Shown here in pieces: positions 1 to 3,854 of a stretch of 8,165 bases of DNA. A model generated the notes under the pieces. The model saw nothing but the letters and a program-made list of their open reading frames with translations. It did not search any database and was not told where the DNA came from. Within the stretch, counting starts at the first letter, position 1. Each line of letters begins with the position of its first letter. This stretch comes from JAULUH01 sp032111745 (GTDB taxonomy: Bacteria; Chloroflexota; Anaerolineae; JAAEKA01): positions 1-8,165 of the forward strand of contig JAULUH010000574.1 of assembly GCA_032111745.1 (NCBI GenBank), given 5' to 3'. A program made the position numbers and the translations under genes.

Positions 1-216
1 GTCCACCCTCTCTCTGGATCCCATGGTGGCGTGTTGCCCTCATCCCCGCGCACGGTGCGGGCCTCCGTGCCCGCCGCTGGTCCTTGCCGCACCTCGCGGC
101 CGCTATCCCCGCGCCTGCGCCAGAACGCCCATCTCAGCATATGAGCGTGCCCTCCATCCCTTCCGGAGCCATCTGCTCATTCCGGCGTCGCCCCTGGAAC
201 CGCCTCCCGCTCATCA
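1..216. other. Intergenic region without a supported gene
   Basis: I see no credible coding sequence here. The open frames have no ribosome site, and their translations are Pro/Arg/Ala-rich, as expected of random GC-rich DNA. The frame of the downstream acyl-CoA gene stays open back to position 84, but the homologous protein clearly starts at 285 and a good promoter lies between. The one recognisable element is a short palindromic repeat at 54-75, which recurs near the other end of the window. Confidence 0.6.
54..75. repeat. 22-bp dispersed palindromic repeat, copy 1
   Basis: These 22 bases are identical to 7367-7388. The unit can fold into a hairpin with stem GCGGGC (57-62), a 6-nt loop and GCCCGC (69-74). 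Two exact copies in non-coding DNA about 7.3 kb apart suggest a dispersed REP-like element rather than chance. There is no T-run after it, so it is not an obvious terminator. Confidence 0.6.
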
Positions 217-244
217 TTGACTCTTGTCCGTGGACAGGTACAAT
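217..244 (+). promoter_or_regulatory. Sigma-70-type promoter of the acyl-CoA gene with a palindrome in its spacer
   Basis: The -35 box TTGACT (217-222) and -10 box TACAAT (239-244) each match consensus at 5 of 6 positions and are 16 bp apart. Transcription would start near 251, giving a leader of about 34 nt before the ATG at 285. The spacer contains the inverted repeat TGTCC-GT-GGACA (225-236), a possible operator. The promoter falls inside the longer open frame, which supports the later start. Confidence 0.6.
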
Positions 245-284
245 GGCTGGCTGTGCTACATGTAACTTGTCTCGAGGAGACATC

Positions 285-1508
285 ATGCCCAACCTGACCG
301 GCATTCGTGTGCTTGACCTGTCGCGGCTGCTGCCTGGGCCGTATTGCACCCTACTCCTGGCCGACATGGGTGCCGACGTGATCAAGGTCGAGAGCCCGGT
401 GCTCGGCGACCCCTCACGGCTGACCCTGCCCTTCGACGGCGACGACAGCATTACCTTTGACGCCCTCAACCGCAACAAGCGCAGCCTGGCCGTGAACTAT
501 CGCAAGGCGGCAGGCCTCCACATCATCCAGGAGTTGGCGCAGATCAGCGATGTCCTGGTCGAGACCTTCAAGCCCGGCCAGGCCAGCCGCCTTGGCCTGG
601 ACTACCCGGCGATCAGGGCGTTCAACCCGCACATCATCTACTGCGCCCTCAGCGGCTATGGTCAGGAGGGGGCCTACGCCCGCCGATCGGGCCATGACGT
701 GAATTTCCTGGCCCTGTCAGGCATCCTCGACCTGTTGCGTGATCCCGGTGGCCGGCCGGCGCTCCCCGGCTTCCAGCTTGCCGACGTGGCCGGCGGCTCT
801 CTCTACGCCGCCATCGCCATCCTGGCTGCCCTGGTGGAACGTGCCGCCACCGGCCAGGGCCAGTACCTGGACGTCAGTATCTGGCAGGGCAGCCTCAGCC
901 TGCTTACCGTGCAGGGTTCCCTGGCCATGGCCGCCCCCGCGGCCGGTCGCGCGGCCTGGCTGCATCTCCAGGGCGACATGCCCGCCTACAACGTGTACGA
1001 GACCAGCGACGGCCAATACATGTCTCTGGCCGTGCTGGAGCCGGTCCTGTGGGCGGAGTTCTGCCGCACCATGGGGCGGGAGGACCTCTTGCCTCACTAC
1101 CTCCCCCAGCCAGAGCACCGGGCCTGGGCCATCGGCGAGGTGGCAGCGCTCTTTCGCCAGCGCACACGGGCCGAATGGGAGGAGTTCTTTGCCGGCCGCG
1201 ACCTGTGTTGCGAGCCCGTCCTGACCCTGGACGAGGCCACCGGCCCGCAGCGCCAGCGCATGGAGGGTCCGGCGGTGGCCATGCCGCGGGCCGGCCGCGA
1301 CCCCCTGCCTCAGATCGCCACGCCGGCCGCGCTCACCGGCGGCAACCTCCAGGTTCGCCCAGCACCCCAACTGGGCGAGCACACCGTCGAGGTCTTGCAG
1401 TGGCTTGGGCTGACCCCCGACGAGATTTCATCCCTTCGCACCCAGAAGGTCATCGCCACACCCGCCGACGTCGACACCAGTCGCTTTCGCCGGTTGACAG
1501 ATGCCTGA
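285..1508 (+). CDS. CaiB/BaiF (class III) CoA-transferase family protein, alpha-methylacyl-CoA racemase-like
   Basis: This 407-aa cytoplasmic enzyme of fatty-acyl or organic-acid CoA metabolism belongs to the class III CoA-transferase fold. The family start is clear (GIRVLDLSRLLPGP, then ADMGADVIKVE at about residues 26-36), followed by NRNKRSLAVN (62-71) and the core GHDVNFLALSGIL. His137 and Asp167 are 30 residues apart, and Glu252 lies in LEPVLW, 115 residues after the His. The same spacing is known for the catalytic His, Asp and Glu of alpha-methylacyl-CoA racemases, so 2-methylacyl-CoA epimerisation is a reasonable inference; Asp167 alone would also fit a transferase. The ATG at 285 was chosen because AGGAG (275-279) lies 5 nt upstream and homology begins there. 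The C-terminal tail of about 19 residues after KVI seems slightly long for the family. The substrate is unknown, and no other acyl-CoA gene is in the window. Confidence 0.93.
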   Translation: MPNLTGIRVLDLSRLLPGPYCTLLLADMGADVIKVESPVLGDPSRLTLPFDGDDSITFDALNRNKRSLAVNYRKAAGLHIIQELAQISDVLVETFKPGQASRLGLDYPAIRAFNPHIIYCALSGYGQEGAYARRSGHDVNFLALSGILDLLRDPGGRPALPGFQLADVAGGSLYAAIAILAALVERAATGQGQYLDVSIWQGSLSLLTVQGSLAMAAPAAGRAAWLHLQGDMPAYNVYETSDGQYMSLAVLEPVLWAEFCRTMGREDLLPHYLPQPEHRAWAIGEVAALFRQRTRAEWEEFFAGRDLCCEPVLTLDEATGPQRQRMEGPAVAMPRAGRDPLPQIATPAALTGGNLQVRPAPQLGEHTVEVLQWLGLTPDEISSLRTQKVIATPADVDTSRFRRLTDA

Positions 1509-1514
1509 GCTGGT

Positions 1515-1733
1515 GTGCAGCTGGCAGAGCCGTATGTGGCCGTGCTGCACGAGAACGCAGCAGCCTGGGCCTTCTTCACGGCCCAGCCGCCGTCCTACCG
1601 CAAGGCCGCCAGCTGGTGGGTGATGAGCGCCAAGCAGGAGGCAACGCGCCAGCGCCGGCTGGAACAGCTCATCGCCGACTGGGCGCAAGGTCGACGGCTC
1701 GCCCACCTGGTCCCCCACAAGGCGCCCAGCTAA
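1515..1733 (+). CDS. YdeI/OmpD-associated (OmdA-domain) protein, probably an N-terminally truncated remnant
   Basis: The 72-aa product carries the OmdA-type signature: AAAWAFFTAQPPSYRKAASWWVMS (written here as AAAWAFF, QPPSYRK and WWVMSAK), then ETRQRR-like spacing (EATRQRR) and LIADWAQGRR. From memory of the family, this block is the C-terminal third of proteins of about 190 aa, so roughly 120 N-terminal residues are missing. Upstream DNA is acyl-CoA gene sequence right up to the TGA at 1506-1508, so the missing part is not in another frame. The only in-frame start available is GTG at 1515, two codons after that stop, and no Shine-Dalgarno sequence precedes it. The open frame is intact and could be translated by re-initiation, but a decaying remnant left by a deletion seems more likely. 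The family's function is poorly defined; some members are annotated as bacteriocin-protection proteins. Confidence 0.55.
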   Translation: MQLAEPYVAVLHENAAAWAFFTAQPPSYRKAASWWVMSAKQEATRQRRLEQLIADWAQGRRLAHLVPHKAPS

Positions 1734-1772
1734 GATTCGTGCGGTCTACTGTGAGATGGTCCGGCGACGCGT

Positions 1773-2138
1773 TTACGAGGGCACCAATGCTGGTGTGAGG
1801 TCAATCCCTTCGGCCATAATCGTCCGGCATAGGGGGTGATGAAGCTCTTCCATCCACGCCCAGCGTGCATGGCTTATGACCACCAGGTTGAACAGCACGT
1901 CGTGTTCCAACGAGAGACGCGCGCCGATGGTGAGAATGCGGTCCTTGATGGGCCAACGCTCATCTGTCACGATCACCAGGAGATCGATATCCGATTCGGG
2001 CGTATCGTCGTGGCGGGCCTTCGAGCCAAACAAGATCACACGGTCAACCTGTAGGGTCGGCTCGTTCCACAGGCGCCGCACTAGGGCCTCGATGGCTGCA
2101 CGGTCGCTGGGTGCCGGCAGATGGGCTGCAAAGGTCAT
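1773..2138 (-). CDS. MNT-type minimal nucleotidyltransferase, predicted antitoxin of a HEPN/MNT pair
   Basis: This is a 121-aa single-domain protein of the polymerase-beta-like nucleotidyltransferase fold. It has the diagnostic GS motif (Gly38-Ser39 in ILFGSKAR) followed by SDIDLLV, with metal-binding Asp50 and Asp52. The third acidic position, usually in a strand reading DLV, appears to be Asn84 (FNLVVIS). In studied MNT antitoxins this domain adds AMP to the partner HEPN toxin and silences it; whether this copy is active is uncertain given Asn84. The start is firm: AGGAGGG (2145-2151) lies 6 nt upstream, and ATG overlaps the stop of the HEPN gene as ATGA (2135-2138), indicating translational coupling in one operon. 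It converges on the YdeI-like ORF with no clear terminator between them. Confidence 0.88.
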   Translation of the reverse strand: MTFAAHLPAPSDRAAIEALVRRLWNEPTLQVDRVILFGSKARHDDTPESDIDLLVIVTDERWPIKDRILTIGARLSLEHDVLFNLVVISHARWAWMEELHHPLCRTIMAEGIDLTPALVPS

Positions 2139-2536
2139 CGGTAGCCCTCCTGCGCAAGATATTGTTCTACCCGTTCGACAAACCTGCGAGCATCGTCGAG
2201 TCTGGCGCGTGCCTCCAAGTCGTCGACACTACCGACCATGTCGTAGTCAGCTACCTGTCTCGTCTCAAAAGCCCTTCCCACGCTGTCGCTGTACTTTGTT
2301 TCGATCAGGCCTTGCTTGACAAAATGCTGGCGAAAGGCAGCCAAAGCGGCGCTGTGCTTGCTTCGACTGATATCCTTTGTGAGCAGAAGCGCGCTGATTG
2401 CATAGAGGCAGGCATAATAGGCACGTGACGCAGCAATTGCCCAGTATCCGCCGTCGAGGTTGTACTGCGCACCTGCTAACGCTTCACGGGCCGCATCAAC
2501 ATAGAGCTGGATCAACGCTTGATTGAGGTCGGCCAT
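2135..2536 (-). CDS. HEPN-domain protein, predicted toxin of a HEPN/MNT pair
   Basis: The 133-aa, mostly helical protein fits the HEPN family that pairs with MNT nucleotidyltransferases. Key features are the helix SRAYYACLYAISALLL (Arg38, Tyr40, Tyr41) and FETRQVADYDM (Arg93, Asp97, Tyr98). In RNase-active HEPN proteins an Arg is followed 4-6 residues later by His; here the equivalent of R-x6-H reads R38-x6-Y45. Tyr at this site is common in this subfamily, so RNase activity is not assured. It is the first gene of the operon, and its stop overlaps the MNT start by four bases. The ribosome site is not ideal: GAGGA directly abuts the ATG and a weak AGGG lies 7 nt away, so the start is likely but not certain. 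The alternative role is a small nucleotide-binding partner without toxicity. Confidence 0.87.
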   Translation of the reverse strand: MADLNQALIQLYVDAAREALAGAQYNLDGGYWAIAASRAYYACLYAISALLLTKDISRSKHSAALAAFRQHFVKQGLIETKYSDSVGRAFETRQVADYDMVGSVDDLEARARLDDARRFVERVEQYLAQEGYR

Positions 2537-2593
2537 TCCTCTACCCTATCGCCCAGGTGAACCGGGGAGCTGTACGGTCTGCCAATCACCCAC

Positions 2594-2622
2594 ATTATAC
2601 CTGTCAACGTGACGTTCAACAA
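2594..2622 (-). promoter_or_regulatory. Predicted promoter of the HEPN/MNT operon with a palindrome in its spacer
   Basis: On the minus strand a perfect TATAAT (2599-2594) is preceded at 17 bp by a weak -35, TTGTTG (2622-2617). Transcription would start near 2587, about 50 nt before the HEPN start. The spacer contains an 11-bp perfect palindrome, AACGT-G-ACGTT (2606-2616), which could be an operator; toxin-antitoxin operons are often self-repressed. The -10 is strong evidence, the -35 and operator are weaker. Confidence 0.45.
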
Positions 2623-2689
2623 GCAGGGTTTCTGGAAGAGGTCACTGATGCCACAACCTCGCTCCGGGACGCGCAGGCCCCTCGCCTGA

Positions 2690-2718
2690 TTGACAGCCCG
2701 CACCGTCTGCGCTAAACT
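2690..2718 (+). promoter_or_regulatory. Strong sigma-70-type promoter of the small basic protein gene
   Basis: A perfect -35 box TTGACA (2690-2695) and -10 box TAAACT (2713-2718, 4 of 6 matches) are separated by the ideal 17 bp. Transcription would start near 2725, giving a leader of about 38 nt that contains AGGAG (2751-2755) 7 nt before the ATG. It faces away from the HEPN/MNT promoter. Confidence 0.65.
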
Positions 2719-2762
2719 AGCGAACAGTGGAAGCATTCTGAGCAGCAGAAAGGAGACAGCCC

Positions 2763-2927
2763 ATGGCCATCGAGCGCCACAAGGAGATTCGCCGGCGCAG
2801 GCACCGTCGCGAGAAGACCGCGAAGCTGCGCGCCCGCCTGGAGAAGACCACGGACAGCCGGCAGCGCGCCGCCCTTATCCGTAAGATCCAGAAGTCCAAT
2901 CCTTACGCCCCCGTGCCCGAGAAGTAA
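2763..2927 (+). CDS. Small, highly basic conserved-type protein of unknown function (54 aa)
   Basis: The product has 12 Arg and 7 Lys in 54 residues, with a dense cluster at residues 10-16 (RRRRHRR). A charged helix of alternating basic and acidic residues follows to about residue 44, and the tail is Pro-containing (NPYAPVPEK). It has no signal peptide or membrane segment, so it is presumably cytoplasmic and could bind RNA, DNA or the ribosome by charge alone. The signals make it convincing as a gene: a TTGACA promoter at 2690, AGGAG 7 nt before ATG, and a 13-bp terminator hairpin 23 nt after the stop. It is therefore a single-gene unit, probably well expressed. I recall short bacterial proteins of unknown function with a similar RRRHRR start (possibly DUF6800-like) but cannot confirm this. 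It is not recognisable as ribosomal protein bS21 despite the basic character. Confidence 0.8.
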   Translation: MAIERHKEIRRRRHRREKTAKLRARLEKTTDSRQRAALIRKIQKSNPYAPVPEK

Positions 2928-2950
2928 GATCCCGTTCCCCATGCCACGCC

Positions 2951-2980
2951 AAACGGCCGCACCAGATGGTGCGGCCGTTT
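2951..2980 (+). terminator. Intrinsic terminator of the small basic protein gene
   Basis: A perfect 13-bp stem, AAACGGCCGCACC (2951-2963) with GGTGCGGCCGTTT (2968-2980), closes a 4-nt loop (AGAT). The stem ends in TTT, followed by a moderately T-rich AGTTATTGT. Because the stem is symmetrical it may also stop minus-strand transcription from the ParB-like gene, for which I see no other terminator. Confidence 0.85.
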
Positions 2981-3085
2981 AGTTATTGTCAAGCTGTCCT
3001 CTCGCGCTTGGAGTCGAGGCTCTAGCGGGTCGGGCCAAGCCCCTCTCCGATGAGCGCTGTCGAGACGTCAGGCGATACAGCAGGA

Positions 3086-3586
3086 TCAGGCCGCCACCTG
3101 CAGCCGGGTAACCTCAGCTTCGATCACCGTCTGCCCCTGGGCCCGGGCCACTGAGATCCGGTGGTGGCCGTCCTGCACGAAGTAGGCCTGCCCGACCTGC
3201 ACCAGCTCCACCGGCGGCAGCGCCACGCCTCGCTGGCGGGCCACCGCAACACTCACCCATCGCTCCATCGTGTGGCTCTGTAGGGGATTGAAGTCGGCAT
3301 CGAAGTCGTCCACCCGGCCCTCGCTACCCTGGATCTGGGAGATGGCGACATTCTGGATGCCGGCATAGCTGTGGCCGTCCGCCCGCACTCCCGTCAGAAC
3401 CTTCCTCAGATCCTGCAGGGCGTTGTCCTGGCCCGCCAGCTTTGACCAGAAACGCTTCCACTGGCCGATGGCCAGCGCCTTCCGGAAGGCCTGGGCCTCG
3501 CGGCGCCGGGCCTCGACGTCCCTGCCGCCCTTTGCCATGTTGCTGTGTGCGACTGACTGCTGTAGGAGTGATGCGTTGACTGTCAT
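3086..3586 (-). CDS. Stand-alone ParB/sulfiredoxin-fold domain protein with a DGHHR motif
   Basis: The 166-aa product ends in a compact ParB N-terminal-like fold: LPPVELVQVGQAYFVQDG (about 123-140), then HHRISVARAQG and a final strand. The signature DGHHR (Asp139-Arg143) is the equivalent of GERR in ParB and of GCHR in sulfiredoxin. The first 70 residues are Ala/Arg/Lys-rich and probably helical. There is no helix-turn-helix domain and no parA beside it, so it is not a chromosome-partition ParB. A role in nucleotide binding or hydrolysis is possible by fold only. I chose ATG at 3586 because AGGTGA (3597-3592) lies 5 nt upstream; the GTG at 3595, giving 169 aa, overlaps that ribosome site. The gene is a single unit on the minus strand, convergent with the small basic gene and divergent from the large regulator. 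Confidence 0.8.
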   Translation of the reverse strand: MTVNASLLQQSVAHSNMAKGGRDVEARRREAQAFRKALAIGQWKRFWSKLAGQDNALQDLRKVLTGVRADGHSYAGIQNVAISQIQGSEGRVDDFDADFNPLQSHTMERWVSVAVARQRGVALPPVELVQVGQAYFVQDGHHRISVARAQGQTVIEAEVTRLQVAA

Positions 3587-3627
3587 GATGGTCACCTATC
3601 TGGAGTGCTGCTTGACTTGTCACCCTC

Positions 3628-3633
3628 AGTATA
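3628..3633 (-). promoter_or_regulatory. Possible -10 box for the ParB-like gene
   Basis: On the minus strand TATACT (3633-3628) matches the -10 consensus at 5 of 6 positions and would give a start near 3621, about 35 nt before the ATG at 3586. No good -35 lies at the right distance, so this is only a suggestion. Confidence 0.3.
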
Positions 3634-3717
3634 GGCTGCGGCCGTTCCCTGCCCGTTGCCCCAGGCGTTTCGAGAACCGTTTCGGTCCAGGCCTGGGAAA
3701 CCGCTCCTCCGTTCCCC

Positions 3718-3772
3718 GTTCGTAGTGAGCGCTTCAGCGCTCCGGGTTCGTAGTGAGCGCTTTAGCGCTCCG
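3718..3772. repeat. Two tandem copies of a 27-bp palindromic repeat
   Basis: Copies at 3718-3744 and 3746-3772 differ at one base and repeat with a 28-bp period. Each begins GTTCGTAGT and contains a hairpin with stem GAGCGCT and AGCGCTC around a 2-nt loop (TC in copy 1, TT in copy 2). They end 23 bp before the -10 box of the large regulator. They look like REP-type dispersed elements, but their place also allows a role as regulator binding sites. Confidence 0.75.
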
Positions 3773-3792
3773 CGGGCGTATTCCACCCCCTG

Positions 3793-3801
3793 TGGTATAA
3801 T
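3793..3801 (+). promoter_or_regulatory. Extended -10 promoter of the SARP-type regulator
   Basis: TGGTATAAT (3793-3801) is a perfect TATAAT with the TGn extension that lets sigma-70 act without a -35 box; indeed none is visible at 3773-3778. Transcription would start near 3808, leaving a leader of about 47 nt before the ATG at 3855. Confidence 0.6.
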
Positions 3802-3825
3802 GGCAGGCAGGATTCCGGGCCTGCC
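3802..3825 (+). promoter_or_regulatory. Inverted repeat at the predicted start site of the regulator gene
   Basis: GGCAGGC (3802-3808) and GCCTGCC (3819-3825) form a perfect 7-bp inverted repeat around a 10-nt centre, immediately after the -10 box. It could be an operator covering the start site or a 5' leader hairpin. There is no experimental support. Confidence 0.4.
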
Positions 3826-3854
3826 CCGGGCCCCCTGGAGCGTGTTCCCTGCCC

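Noticed and set aside
84..284. N-terminal extension of the acyl-CoA gene (open frame from 84)
   Set aside because: The extension has no family similarity and no ribosome site, and it contains the likely promoter (217-244). The ATG at 285 has AGGAG 5 nt upstream and begins the family homology.
1049..1798. 249-aa plus-strand frame overlapping the acyl-CoA gene end and the YdeI-like ORF
   Set aside because: Its Pro/Arg/Gly-rich translation has no motif, and both overlapped frames show real protein families.
2111..2428. 105-aa plus-strand frame opposite the HEPN gene
   Set aside because: It is antisense to a clear HEPN domain and has no ribosome site or recognisable motif.
2763..2927. Small basic protein as ribosomal protein bS21
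   Set aside because: The size and charge are similar, but I cannot recognise the bS21 N-terminal pattern, and the Arg cluster is at the start rather than the end.
3086..3586. Chromosome- or plasmid-partition ParB, suggesting a replicon origin nearby
   Set aside because: There is no ParA, no helix-turn-helix domain and no parS-like site, and the motif is DGHHR rather than GERR.
3718..3772. CRISPR array
   Set aside because: There are only two adjacent copies with a 1-bp gap, so no spacers, and no cas gene is present.
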